From: JANWHQ01 sp963775275
Lineage (GTDB): Bacteria > Pseudomonadota > Alphaproteobacteria > Caulobacterales > Caulobacteraceae
Assembly (NCBI GenBank): GCA_963775275.1
Contig: CAVZII010000005.1
Span: forward strand, 682,001 to 746,000
Length of the DNA stretch: 64,000 nt
Reading direction: 5' to 3'
The notes under the pieces are model-generated. The model saw nothing but the letters and a program-made list of their open reading frames with translations. It searched no databases and was not told where the DNA came from. The position numbers and the translations under genes were made by a program. This document shows positions 19,550 to 27,790 of the stretch, piece by piece. The stretch's first letter is position 1, and the number at the start of each line of letters is the position of its first letter.

Positions 19550-21520
19550 TCAGCTTTCGCCGGCTGTTGCGCGCGGGCCCCCACGTTGGTCGAGCATGAA
19601 GCGGGCGAAGAAGGACGACAGCGCGCCGTGGCCATCCAGCGGAAGCACGTTCGCGACGTACTGGTCCGGGCGCACGACCACGATGCAGCCCCTGCGCCGG
19701 TCGATCCGGCGCATGTCGAAGATGTCGTCGCCCGACTCCAGATCCGGGCAGAAGACCTTTTCATAGTCGACAAGTCCGAGCCGCCCCTTCTTGGGAAGCA
19801 GCAGAGCCGGCATTCGCTCAAGGCTCAGGTCGCGATGGCCCTGCGGGAAAACTGCTCGCAGATCGATCGTCGCATCCACGTCCGCGCCCGGGGGCGTGTG
19901 CCGCGCCAAGGGTGAGTCGAGGGAGCTGGCCAGAAAGGCGCACAGGGCCGCGACGCCCGACGTCGGGCCGCCCGCATCCTCCGCCGCCGCGAATGCGAAC
20001 AACCGCCATCGCCCATCCGCCTGGATGACGTGTCCGAGCTGCATCGGCCTGGCGTCGGCGAGCCGGATGACGGGCGCGGAATGGAACCGCCGGCCGATCG
20101 GAAAGCCTTCGGCGAGATGCTGGTGATCCGAAGCGCCGATGAGCGCGGACGGCGCGTAATGCGTCGCGGTCCCGGCCGTGTAGCGCCCGCTCCTGACGAA
20201 GTAGTCCTGCACCTCGGCCGGATCCACGCCCTGCGGATTGTCCGGTGATTTCAGCGGCGCGCTCAACATCGCCGCCCATTCGCGGTCGAACTCGATCAGC
20301 TCCTCGGCGATCGCCTGGCGCTCATCGCTGTAGGTTCGCAGAAGGCTCGGCGGGCACCGGCCCTGAAGCACCGCGGCCAGCTTCCAGCCCAGATTGAAGG
20401 CGTCCTGCATCGACACGTTCATGCCCTGGCCCGCCTTGGGGCTGTGCGTGTGGCACGCGTCGCCGGCGATGAAGGCGCGAGGCGCGCACGCCGCGGCGTC
20501 GGGTCCCAGATCGTCGAACCGGTCGCACAGCCGCTGGCCGATCTCGTAGACCGACCACCAGGCGACCTGCTTCACATCGAGTGTATAGGGACGGAAGACC
20601 CGCTGGGCCGCGGCGATGATGTCCTCGACGTTGATTGTCCGGGCCGAGACGCGCTCGCCGGCTTCGAGCTCGTCCATCTCCACATAGATCCTGACGAGAT
20701 ATCCGCCCTCCCTGGGGATGAGCACGATACTGCCCTGCCCGGCGGAGCTGATGACGCACTTGAGCCGGATATCGGGAAAATCGGTGACGGCCAGGACGTC
20801 CATCACGCCCCAGGCCTGGTTGGCCGAATCGCCCTCGAGCGTCTGGCCGATCGAACGGCGAACGGCGCTTCGGGCGCCGTCGCAACCGACAACATAGCGC
20901 GCCCGGACCGTCTGCATCGCGGCGTCCGTCTCCGAGCCGGCGCGCTCGAACCTGGCCGTGACCGGATACTCGATGGTCTCCCCGCCCTCCGCCGCGGTCG
21001 CGTCGATGTGGAGATCCGCGAGGCGCCAGCCGTAATGGGGCGTCAACCCGGCCGGCGACTTGCGCATGAGGTCCAGGTAGAACTCATGCACCCGCGCCTG
21101 GTTCAGGATGACGTGAGGGAACTGCGAGAGGCCCTCTTCCGTGTCCTTGATCCGTCCGGACCGAACGATCCCGGCCCGCCCGTCGTCGCCCGGCCTCCAG
21201 AAGCTGGTCTCGCTGACCCAATAGGCCTCCCGCAAGACACGCTCGGCGAAGCCGAACGCGTTGAACATCTCCACCGTGCGGCACGCGACTCCATCGGCCT
21301 GGCCGAGCTCCAGCGGGCCTGGCTTCTGATCGACGATGCATGTCGAAATGTCGGGGAAGGCGCAGAGCTGGGCCGCAAGCGTGAGCCCCGCGGGACCACA
21401 GCCTACGATCAGGACGTCCGCCTCCCGCGCAAGCGCGCCGTCGTCGTTGCGCCGGACGCCCGGCTCGCAAGCCTCCGGGTCGCCGGTCCTGAATCCGTTC
21501 AGATAGAACTGCATGGACAT
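19550..21520 (-). CDS. FAD-dependent aromatic monooxygenase (phenol 2-monooxygenase family)
   Basis: 656 aa. FAD-binding motifs are VLIVGCGPAGLTLAAQL (residues 36-52), the DG motif YVVGCDGARSAVRRSIG near 215 and FIAGDACHTHSPKAGQGMN near 370. The C-terminal 200 residues form the thioredoxin-like domain seen in phenol hydroxylase (ending in RPDQYVANVLPLDG). The family uses NADPH and oxygen to hydroxylate phenols to catechols in the cytoplasm. Length and layout are normal. The start is the first of two ATGs in M-S-M. The MFS carrier gene is divergent from it across 219 bp and may import the substrate. Confidence 0.88.
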   Translation of the reverse strand: MSMQFYLNGFRTGDPEACEPGVRRNDDGALAREADVLIVGCGPAGLTLAAQLCAFPDISTCIVDQKPGPLELGQADGVACRTVEMFNAFGFAERVLREAYWVSETSFWRPGDDGRAGIVRSGRIKDTEEGLSQFPHVILNQARVHEFYLDLMRKSPAGLTPHYGWRLADLHIDATAAEGGETIEYPVTARFERAGSETDAAMQTVRARYVVGCDGARSAVRRSIGQTLEGDSANQAWGVMDVLAVTDFPDIRLKCVISSAGQGSIVLIPREGGYLVRIYVEMDELEAGERVSARTINVEDIIAAAQRVFRPYTLDVKQVAWWSVYEIGQRLCDRFDDLGPDAAACAPRAFIAGDACHTHSPKAGQGMNVSMQDAFNLGWKLAAVLQGRCPPSLLRTYSDERQAIAEELIEFDREWAAMLSAPLKSPDNPQGVDPAEVQDYFVRSGRYTAGTATHYAPSALIGASDHQHLAEGFPIGRRFHSAPVIRLADARPMQLGHVIQADGRWRLFAFAAAEDAGGPTSGVAALCAFLASSLDSPLARHTPPGADVDATIDLRAVFPQGHRDLSLERMPALLLPKKGRLGLVDYEKVFCPDLESGDDIFDMRRIDRRRGCIVVVRPDQYVANVLPLDGHGALSSFFARFMLDQRGGPRATAGES

Positions 21521-21739
21521 CCCCGACCAAGCCAGCCGTCCAACGAGCCATCATCGAAGTCGTGGCGGCCGCGCCCGCCGAGGACGCCTCGTCCAGGTGG
21601 GGGATGCTCTAGCCGCGGAACCGAAAGCGCAAGCACGGGCGCGCGGACGGGCGATCGCAGCCATGTCCGGATGCGCGCCGCGCCCGTTGCCGCCCGTGGC
21701 CGGATCGGGCCATGCTCGCCCGGTTGCAGGAGGGCGGCC

Positions 21740-23026
21740 ATGGCGACGGCATCGGGCGAGCGCGGCGGGTTCTACCGGCTGAGATCGATCCTGGCGGGCT
21801 CGGCGGGGAACCTGGTCGAGGTCTTCGACTGGTTCGCCTACGCCTCCTTCGCCATCTATTTCGCCAAGGTGTTCTTCCCGGGCGGCGACCAGACCGCCCA
21901 GCTCCTGAAATCCGCCGCGGTCTTCGCGATCGGCTTTCTGGCCCGGCCCGTCGGCGCCTGGGCGATGGGGCTCTACGCCGACCGCAAGGGGCGCAAGTCG
22001 GCCATGGTGGCCTCGGTGCTGCTGATGTGCGTCGGCGCGCTGATGATCGCGGTCTGCCCGGGGTACGCCCAGATCGGCGAGGCGGCGCCGGTCGTGCTGC
22101 TGCTGGCCCGGGTGCTGCAAGGGATCAGCCTCGGCGGCGAATACGGCGTCAGCGCCACCTACCTGTCGGAGATGGCCGGGCGCGATCACCGCGGCTTCTG
22201 GTCGGGCGTCCTCTACTTCACCCTGATCAGCGGCCAGCTCGCCGCGGCCATCACGCTGAACGTGCTGCAGGCGACCCTGTCGCCCGAGGCGCTGCAGGCC
22301 TGGGGCTGGCGCATCCCGTTCTTCATCGGCGGGGCGCTGGCGATCAGCGTCTTCTTCATCCGGCGCGGGATGTCCGAGACGCCCTCGTTCGCGAAGCGCG
22401 GACCGGAGCGGGCCTCGAGCCTGCTGCTGTTCATGCGGCATCCGCGCGAGAGCCTGATCGTCATCGGCCTGACCGCGGGCGGGACGCTCAGCTACTACAC
22501 CTACACCACCTATGCGCCGCAGTTCCTGGTGAACACGGCCGGATTCTCGAAGCACGCCGCCGCCTCGATCAACACCGGCACGCTGCTGGTCTTCATGCTG
22601 CTGCAGCCCCTGATCGGGGCGCTGTCGGACAAGATCGGGCGCCGGCCGATGCTGATCGCCTTCGGCGTGCTGGGCGCCGCCAGCGCCTGGCCGATCCTGT
22701 CGAACCTGGCGCACGCGACGAGCTACTGGGGCGCCTTCGCCCTGGTGATGACCTCGCTGGCGATCGTGGCGCTCTATTCCTCGGTCAACGCGATCGTGAA
22801 GGCCGAGCTCTTCCCCACCGAGGTGCGCGCGCTGGGCGTCGCCCTGCCCTACGCCATCGCCAACGCCATCTTCGGCGGCGGCGCCGAGTACGTGGCCCTG
22901 GCGTTCAAGCACGCCGGCCACGAGACCTGGTTCTTCACCTATGTGACCGTGGTCGTGGGCTGCTCGCTGCTGGTCTACGTGTTCATGCGCGACACCAAGA
23001 AGACCAGCCGGATCGTGGAGGATTGA
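21740..23026 (+). CDS. MFS transporter, MHS (metabolite:H+ symporter) family
   Basis: 428 aa inner-membrane carrier with twelve predicted helices. GNLVEVFDWFAYASFAIYFA, the loop motif DRKGRKSAM, RVLQGISLGGEYG, and the late DKIGRRPML and KAELFPTEVRALGV are hallmarks of the MHS group (KgtP/ProP-like), which imports organic acids by proton symport. The ATG at 21740 follows GGAGGGCGG. It is divergent from the aromatic monooxygenase. The transported compound cannot be told from sequence. Confidence 0.88.
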   Translation: MATASGERGGFYRLRSILAGSAGNLVEVFDWFAYASFAIYFAKVFFPGGDQTAQLLKSAAVFAIGFLARPVGAWAMGLYADRKGRKSAMVASVLLMCVGALMIAVCPGYAQIGEAAPVVLLLARVLQGISLGGEYGVSATYLSEMAGRDHRGFWSGVLYFTLISGQLAAAITLNVLQATLSPEALQAWGWRIPFFIGGALAISVFFIRRGMSETPSFAKRGPERASSLLLFMRHPRESLIVIGLTAGGTLSYYTYTTYAPQFLVNTAGFSKHAAASINTGTLLVFMLLQPLIGALSDKIGRRPMLIAFGVLGAASAWPILSNLAHATSYWGAFALVMTSLAIVALYSSVNAIVKAELFPTEVRALGVALPYAIANAIFGGGAEYVALAFKHAGHETWFFTYVTVVVGCSLLVYVFMRDTKKTSRIVED

Positions 23027-23067
23027 GCCGAACTTCCATCCGGCGCCGCCTATGCCCGTTCGCACGG

Positions 23068-23147
23068 TTCGTGTGGTTCGCGGACAGCCTTGCCGCCTCG
23101 ATGCCGGCTGAGGAGCTTCAAGAAGAAGAATCCACGAACCGCACGAA
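23068..23147. repeat. inverted repeat downstream of the MFS gene
   Basis: TTCGTGTGGTTCGCGGA (23068-23084) pairs with TCCACGAACCGCACGAA (23131-23147), with two mismatches and a 46-base loop. It lies between convergent genes. It could be a REP-like element or part of a bidirectional terminator. Confidence 0.6.
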
Positions 23148-23211
23148 GAGCACGAACAGGTCGCGGCGCCGACGGCGCCTGGCGTCAGACGGCGCCCGGA
23201 GCACGAGGCGG

Positions 23212-23864
23212 TCAGGCGGCGTACTTGCCCTCGAACGGGAAACGCTCGGCCCAGAAGGCCTGGAGCCGCGGATCCTGGTCCACGCGGCGCACCGCGTCGG
23301 CCATGGCGGGCGCGTCCTCGTAGAACGGCTTGCGCCGCGGGCCCCAGCGGGAGACGACGGCGACATAGAGGTCGAGCACCGTCAGGTCGTCGCCCAGGAG
23401 GTAGCGGCCGGGGCGGACCTGGGCGTTCATGGCCCGCCAGCAGGCGCGGATGCGCTCCAGCGTGCGCCGGGCGATCACCTCTTCGTGCGCCTTGTCGGCG
23501 GCCAGGCGCGAGAGATCGTCGCGGATCCAATAGAGGGCGTAGATCTGGGAGGAGACGAAGCTCATCCAGCGCAGGAACTGGGGCCGGCCAGGATCGTCCA
23601 GGCCCGGGGAGAGCCGCGCGGCCGGATGGCTGTCGGCGAGCCAAATCAGGATCGCCGTGCTCTCGGTCATGAGCTCGCCGTCCGGCAGGATCAGGGCCGG
23701 CGCCTGGCGCATCGGATTGACCGCGCGCCAGGGTCTCATCCTCGCCGGAAGCCGAGGGAGCCCACGTCGATCACCTCGTAGGGCAGGCCCAGGAGGGTGA
23801 GCGTCGCCTCGATCGGCACGGAGCCGGTGTATTTCGCGCCGTAGACGACGTAGGTCGCGGCCAT
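23212..23864 (-). pseudogene. glutathione S-transferase family protein, frameshifted
   Basis: The N-terminal thioredoxin-like part (ATYVVYGAKYTGSVPIEATL, then YEVIDVGSLG) starts at ATG 23864 and is read until a stop near 23738. The rest (RAVNPMRQAPALILPDGELM, TESTAILIWLADSHP, then the helical domain ending FPFEGKYAA) is in another frame down to 23212. The switch lies between about 23722 and 23760 and equals one lost base. Joined, the protein has about 217 aa, normal for a GST. GSTs conjugate or reduce compounds with glutathione in the cytoplasm. The break may be a sequence error. Confidence 0.72.
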
Positions 23865-23932
23865 TCGCCTCAACGCCCCCCTGAGTTCGAAATCCCCGCC
23901 GAAGATGATATGATTCCAGCCGTGGAGCCGCG

Positions 23933-24193
23933 ATGACAACCCTCACCGACGAGATTGCCGCCTACGAGGGCATGCGGACCGAGTTGGAGATGGCGCACCT
24001 CGGCAAGTGGGCCGTGGTCCATGGCGGCGCGCTCGTCGGAGCATTCGGAGACTTCCAAGCGGCGGCATCCGAGGCTGTACGCCGCTTTGGAAGGGGGCCG
24101 TATCTGATTAGACAAATTGGCGCCCCGCCAGGTAGCTTGCCTGCATCCGTTTTGTTCGGGTTGCTGAATGAGCCGGGCCAAGTGCGGATTTGA
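23933..24193 (+). CDS. small DUF5678-like protein coupled to a retropepsin-like protease
   Basis: 86 aa, ATG at 23933. The sequence has HLGKWAVVHGGALVGAFGDF and ASEAVRRFGRGPYLIRQIG, a short alpha/beta module that matches my memory of DUF5678-type proteins. It has no signal peptide. Its 3' end overlaps the next gene by 26 bp, so the two are translationally coupled. The function is unknown; a chaperone, inhibitor or substrate adaptor for the protease would fit the arrangement, but this is inference. Confidence 0.7.
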   Translation: MTTLTDEIAAYEGMRTELEMAHLGKWAVVHGGALVGAFGDFQAAASEAVRRFGRGPYLIRQIGAPPGSLPASVLFGLLNEPGQVRI

Positions 24194-24665
24194 CGACGCG
24201 GACGCGGTTTCCGCCCGCAACCTCCTCGTCCGCATCGGCCCATCCCTCAGAATCGATGTCGGCTTTGACCCCGGCTATGACATCAATCGACCTCAACGGC
24301 TCGCCAAGCTGGCTTTGACAGGCGCGCGCGCGCTCATCGACACGGGGGCGAGCATGAGTTGCATCGACACGGGCCTCGCCATGGAACTGCAGCTGCCCAT
24401 CATCAACCAGACTTCAGTCGCCGGAGTCGGTGGGCTGCATCAGTTCAATGTTCACTTGGCGCAAATCCGGGCGCCGGAGCTGAGCTTCACCTTCTATGGC
24501 CCATTCACCGCCGTGAACCTCGCGGCAGGCGGCCAAGAACGCGCGGCCCTTATCGGGAGGGACTTCCTCAGCCACTTCCGCCTGGCGTACGATGGTCCAT
24601 CCGGCGCCGTGACGCTGACCGACCCGGACGCCCAGCTCATGTCGACTCCCTGGCCCGACGAATGA
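24168..24665 (+). CDS. retropepsin-like aspartic protease
   Basis: 165 aa. ARALIDTGASMSCID carries the Asp-Thr-Gly catalytic motif at residues 58-60, and AALIGRDFLSHFRLAYDG is the downstream flap/hydrophobic-Gly region of retropepsin-like enzymes. One Asp motif per chain means the enzyme would work as a homodimer. No signal peptide is seen, unlike the periplasmic Caulobacter protease PerP. The preceding 86-aa gene overlaps it by 26 bp. The target protein is unknown. The next gene is nrdB, 135 bp on, with its own NrdR boxes, so the pair is probably transcribed separately. Confidence 0.78.
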   Translation: MSRAKCGFDDADAVSARNLLVRIGPSLRIDVGFDPGYDINRPQRLAKLALTGARALIDTGASMSCIDTGLAMELQLPIINQTSVAGVGGLHQFNVHLAQIRAPELSFTFYGPFTAVNLAAGGQERAALIGRDFLSHFRLAYDGPSGAVTLTDPDAQLMSTPWPDE

Positions 24666-24694
24666 GCATGCGAAATTTCGATCTATCCCCAACG

Positions 24695-24710
24695 ACACAA
24701 TATCTAGCAT
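24695..24710. promoter_or_regulatory. NrdR box 1 upstream of nrdB
   Basis: ACACAATATCTAGCAT is a near-consensus NrdR site (acaCwAtATaTwGtgt; only the fifth-last and edge bases differ). The matching C of the second box lies 31 bp downstream, the same spacing as before nrdA. Confidence 0.8.
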
Positions 24711-24725
24711 GCACTCTCGCGTGGC

Positions 24726-24741
24726 ACCCCATATCAGGTGT
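24726..24741. promoter_or_regulatory. NrdR box 2 upstream of nrdB
   Basis: ACCCCATATCAGGTGT matches the NrdR consensus at C, A-T-AT and GTGT. It is 31 bp after box 1 and about 60 bp before the nrdB ATG. The two pairs predict shared NrdR repression of both subunit genes. Confidence 0.72.
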
Positions 24742-24800
24742 TGTTAGCCTCTCCAGCCTCCAATGTGGCTGACTGATTCGATTATGCGGAGCGCTCTGTC

Positions 24801-25834
24801 ATGACCGCCCATTCCACTCCCGGCCTCCTCACCCCGTCGCACGCCTACAAGCCGTTCCGCTACCCCTGGGCCTACGACTTCTGGAAGCGCCAGCAGCAGG
24901 TGCACTGGATGCCCGAGGAGGTGCCGCTGGGCGAGGACTGCAAGGACTGGGCGGCGAACCTGGACGACGCCGAGCGAAACCTGCTGACCCAGATCTTCCG
25001 CTTCTTCACCCAGTCGGACGTCGAGGTGAAGGACAACTACATGGAGCGCTACGGCGCGTGTTCAAACCGACCGAGATCAAGATGATGCTCTCGGCCTTCT
25101 CCAACATGGAGACGATCCACATCGCCGCCTACGCGCTGCTGCTCGAGACCATCGGCATGCCCGAGAGTCGAATTCGGCGCCTTCCTCGAATACGAGGCCA
25201 TGCGCGACAAGCACGACTACATGCACAGCTTCGGCGTCGAGACCGACGCCGACATCGCCCGCACGCTGGCCATGTTCGGCGGCTTCACCGAGGGGCTGCA
25301 GCTCTTCGCCTCCTTCGCCATGCTGATGAACTTCCCGCGCTTCAACAAGATGAAGGGCATGGGCCAGATCATCAGCTGGTCGATCCGCGACGAGAGCCTG
25401 CACTGCGAAGGGATGATCAAGCTGTTCCATGCCTTCAGGAAGGAGACCCACTGCGTGACCAGGCAGGTGGCGGACGACATCATCGACTGCTGCAAGACCG
25501 TGGTCGGCATGGAGGACCGCTTCATCGACCTGGCCTTCGAGATGGGACCGGTGAAGGGCATGACGCCCGACGACATCAAGGCCTACATCCGCTTCATCGC
25601 CGACTGGCGCCTGCGCCAGCTGGAGCTGCCCCAGGTCTATGGCGTGACCGAGAACCCCCTGCCCTGGCTGCAGCCGCTGATCTCGGGGTGGAGCACGCCA
25701 ACTTCTTCGAGGCGCGCGCGACCGAATATTCCAAGGCCGCCACCCGGGGCCAATGGCACGGCCAGGAGGGCGTCTGGGCCGAGTTCGACAAGATGATGCA
25801 GAACCGCACCCAGAACGGCGCTGCGGTGCAATAG
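24801..25834 (+). pseudogene. nrdB: ribonucleoside-diphosphate reductase class Ia, beta subunit, with three one-base frameshifts
   Basis: NrdB carries the di-iron/tyrosyl radical that starts catalysis in NrdA. Residues are well conserved across three frames: EDCKDWAANLDDAERNLLTQ, then SAFSNMETIHIAAYALLLET, then RDESLHCEGMIKLFHAF and finally VEHANFFEARATEYSKAA. Breaks occur at 25053-25057 (one base missing; TACGGGCGCGTG would restore Y-G-R-V), 25170-25175 (GAATTC, one A too many; GATTC restores the frame) and 25685-25688 (GGGG for GGGGG in G-V-E-H). The three changes sum to minus one and the corrected product is about 344 aa. A gene this important is unlikely to be dead unless another reductase exists, so sequence error is favoured. 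Confidence 0.88.
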
Positions 25835-25865
25835 GGACTGCCCGCATCCTGGGCGGCGCCTGACC

Positions 25866-25881
25866 GCCATCGCGCCGACGC
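25866..25881. repeat. target-site duplication, left copy
   Basis: GCCATCGCGCCGACGC, 16 bp, stands directly before the left end of the insertion sequence. The same 16 bases follow its right end at 27250-27265. Confidence 0.85.
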
Positions 25882-27249
25882 TGTCGCTAGCTCGTAAAGA
25901 TGTCCGGATTTGGTAGCGCGTGATCTGTCCGCTCGTTCTTGTTTTGCTCCGGGGCATGCCCCGGAGCAAGAGCGGCCGCGCTGGAGCGTGTCATGCGGCC
26001 TGATCGTGTTGGTGCTTGATGGCGCCGTGGCTGTCGTAGTCGGCCAGCCGATGCGGTCCCCAGAAGACGGCGATCGAACCATCGGGATACTCGTGGACCC
26101 GCACGCTGGCCCTGACGAAGTGCGGCCTCAGCCGGCTGGGCGGGAGCTGAAGAGACAGCCTGCGCCACCTGACGGTGTTGTCGTTGCCGACGGTGCGCTC
26201 GTCCTGAACGCAGAGGATCTCGCGCCACAGCCCGGCGGGGTCGGGCACGAAGCCTGAGCCTGGCTGTTCGGCCTGGACGGCGAAGGCTGAGTTGTGCTGG
26301 GGGATGTAGACCTCGGCGAGGAAGCGGTTGGCGGCCTCGACGGTGGTGACGCCGGCCAGGGCCAGCTCCTTGGGCAGGCGATCCTGCAGCGTGCCGAAGG
26401 CTCGCTCCGAGCGTCCGCGGGCCTGGGGCGAGTAGGCGGCGATGTGCTCGATGCCGAGCTGGGCCAGGGCCCGGCCGACCTGGGTCAGGGCCGTCCTGGA
26501 GACCTTCGCGCCGGCCTCGGGGGTGTGGAAGTAGTGGCTGCCCCGGTCGGTGTAGAAGCTGCAGAACAGACCGTGACGGGCGATCACCTCGGCCAGGCCG
26601 CGAAAGCTGGACGCCGTGCCCTCCTCGTCGACCAGGAAGGCCGAGTAGATCGCGCTGGTGGCGTCGTCCATGGTGACCACCAGGTCGTGCTTGCAGAGCC
26701 CGCCAGCCAGCCAGGCGTGGGTCGAGGCGTCCTGGTGCAGCATCATGCCCACCATCGGCCGGCGCGGACGCTTCTTGCGATGCGCCGAGCGCTTCCTCGC
26801 CGGGCGCACCAGCCCCGACCGCTGCAGCCAGACCTTGGTCACCGTATAGCCTAGCTTGTAGTCGTGCCGCTTCACCAGCTGCTCGTGGAAGTGCTTCACC
26901 GTGAACTCGCCGTAGTGGGCCCGGTAGAGCCCCAGCATCCGCTCGATCTCCGCCATCGGAGCCCGCCGGCTCGACGGCCGCAGGCGACGATCGGCCAGCC
27001 CCGCAGGTCCCTCGTCGTGCAGCCGGTCGCGCCAGCGACGGAACGTCCGGTCGCTGACCCCCAGCATCTCCGCCGCCGCCTCCTGGCCAAGCTCGCCTCG
27101 CTCGTGTCGTCCAAGCAGGTCCTCGAAACGCATCCTTCGTATGCCCTCGTTGATGCGCGCCCGGTCCATCCCAGCCCCTCGTTCCAGAGGCCACACAAAC
27201 CGGACACTTCACGAGCTACAAACTCCGGACACTTCACGAGCTAGCCACA
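25882..27249. mobile_element. insertion sequence of the ISNCY/IS1202 type, 1368 bp
   Basis: The element runs from TGTCGCTAGCTCGTAAAGAT on the left to its imperfect inverted repeat ending CACGAGCTAGCCACA on the right. The inverted ends pair over about 30 bp and finish in TG...CA. A second partial copy of the right-end motif (CCGGACACTTCACGAGCTA) lies just inside, at 27200-27218. One transposase gene fills the minus strand. The 16-bp flanking direct repeat marks recent insertion and is longer than that of most IS families. It landed 47 bp after the nrdB stop and does not break a recognisable gene. Confidence 0.85.
25991..27169 (-). CDS. ISNCY-family transposase (DDE)
   Basis: 392 aa. An N-terminal helix-turn-helix (AAEMLGVSDRTFRRWRDR, about residues 27-45) precedes a linker with LADRRLRPSSRR. 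The DDE core follows, with Asp in MLHQDASTHAWL, Asp in SFYTDRGSHYFHT and Glu in QARGRSERAFGTLQDRL. The layout fits ISNCY/IS1202 transposases rather than IS481 or IS3, which lack this first motif. The start is taken as the ATG at 27169 (MDRARINEG). No frameshift is seen, so it may be active. Confidence 0.87.
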   Translation of the reverse strand: MDRARINEGIRRMRFEDLLGRHERGELGQEAAAEMLGVSDRTFRRWRDRLHDEGPAGLADRRLRPSSRRAPMAEIERMLGLYRAHYGEFTVKHFHEQLVKRHDYKLGYTVTKVWLQRSGLVRPARKRSAHRKKRPRRPMVGMMLHQDASTHAWLAGGLCKHDLVVTMDDATSAIYSAFLVDEEGTASSFRGLAEVIARHGLFCSFYTDRGSHYFHTPEAGAKVSRTALTQVGRALAQLGIEHIAAYSPQARGRSERAFGTLQDRLPKELALAGVTTVEAANRFLAEVYIPQHNSAFAVQAEQPGSGFVPDPAGLWREILCVQDERTVGNDNTVRWRRLSLQLPPSRLRPHFVRASVRVHEYPDGSIAVFWGPHRLADYDSHGAIKHQHDQAA

Positions 27250-27265
27250 GCCATCGCGCCGACGC
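27250..27265. repeat. target-site duplication, right copy
   Basis: GCCATCGCGCCGACGC, identical to 25866-25881. Confidence 0.85.
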
Positions 27266-27317
27266 TTGCCGCCGATCCAAGCCGGAGTTAGGCTTTGCCT
27301 GGAAAACGGGCGCCCCC

Positions 27318-27674
27318 ATGGCCAAGCCTCAGATCGTGCAGGACGCCGTCACCGGCGAGCGGTTCAAGCTCGTCGACCTGCCCAAGGGACAGGCAAGCTG
27401 GCTGTTCGCGCCGAACCTGGTGTGCGAGTGCACACGATGCGGGACGCGCTTCAAGCCCGAGCAGCTTTCCCGCGGCTGTCCCAAGTGCTGCGGCGCCGCC
27501 CAGCCGACGCCGACGCCCCCCTACCCCGCCGCGCCCCAGTGCGCCGCGCCTCAGTGCGCCGCGCCGCCTCCGCGCCCGGCGCCTCCGCACTGCGCGCCCG
27601 CGCCCCAAGGCCCGGCGCCCCATGCGGGTGAGCAGGTGATCCCGGTCCCGCCGAACCTGACGTCGCGGACCTAG
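27318..27674 (+). CDS. small Cys/Pro-rich protein with a zinc-ribbon-like motif
   Basis: 118 aa, ATG at 27318. The first half has CECTRCGTRFKPEQLSRGCP and KCC, a four-to-five-Cys pattern that suits a zinc ribbon. The second half is low-complexity Pro/Ala with repeated PQCAAPQCAAP. There is no signal peptide. I do not recognise the family. It sits between the IS and the palindromic repeat cluster with no obvious partner. Codon use looks normal, so I regard it as a real gene. Confidence 0.6.
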   Translation: MAKPQIVQDAVTGERFKLVDLPKGQASWLFAPNLVCECTRCGTRFKPEQLSRGCPKCCGAAQPTPTPPYPAAPQCAAPQCAAPPPRPAPPHCAPAPQGPAPHAGEQVIPVPPNLTSRT

Positions 27675-27724
27675 TGCTGCGACTCAAACGAATGGTCCAC
27701 CATTCGTTTGAGCCTCGCAGCACA
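27675..27724. repeat. 50-bp perfect-arm palindrome after the zinc-ribbon gene
   Basis: GTGCTGCGACTCAAACGAAT, a short GGTCCACC centre and then ATTCGTTTGAGCCTCGCAGC form a long hairpin. It is the first of three palindromes in a row and may serve as a terminator for the preceding gene. Confidence 0.75.
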
Positions 27725-27789
27725 AGTCTTTGATTTAGTGCATCGAACCACAGACGGATGATGAATCATCCGTCTGCTACGATGCACTA
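27717..27789. repeat. composite palindromic repeat, copy 2
   Basis: GCAGCACAAGTCTTTGATTT leads into AGTGCATCGAACCACAGACG and its inverted partner ending CGTCTGCTACGATGCACT, with GATGATGAATCATC at the centre. The same unit occurs inverted at 19451-19521. Confidence 0.78.
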
Positions 27790-27790
27790 G

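Noticed and set aside
23933..24665. Toxin-antitoxin pair
   Set aside because: The overlap looks similar to such modules, but the second gene has a protease motif and the first is not like any antitoxin family I know; kept as a gene pair of unknown role.
25991..27169. IS481 or IS3-type transposase
   Set aside because: The RRWRDR helix-turn-helix with LADRRLR linker and the 16-bp target duplication fit ISNCY/IS1202-type elements better.
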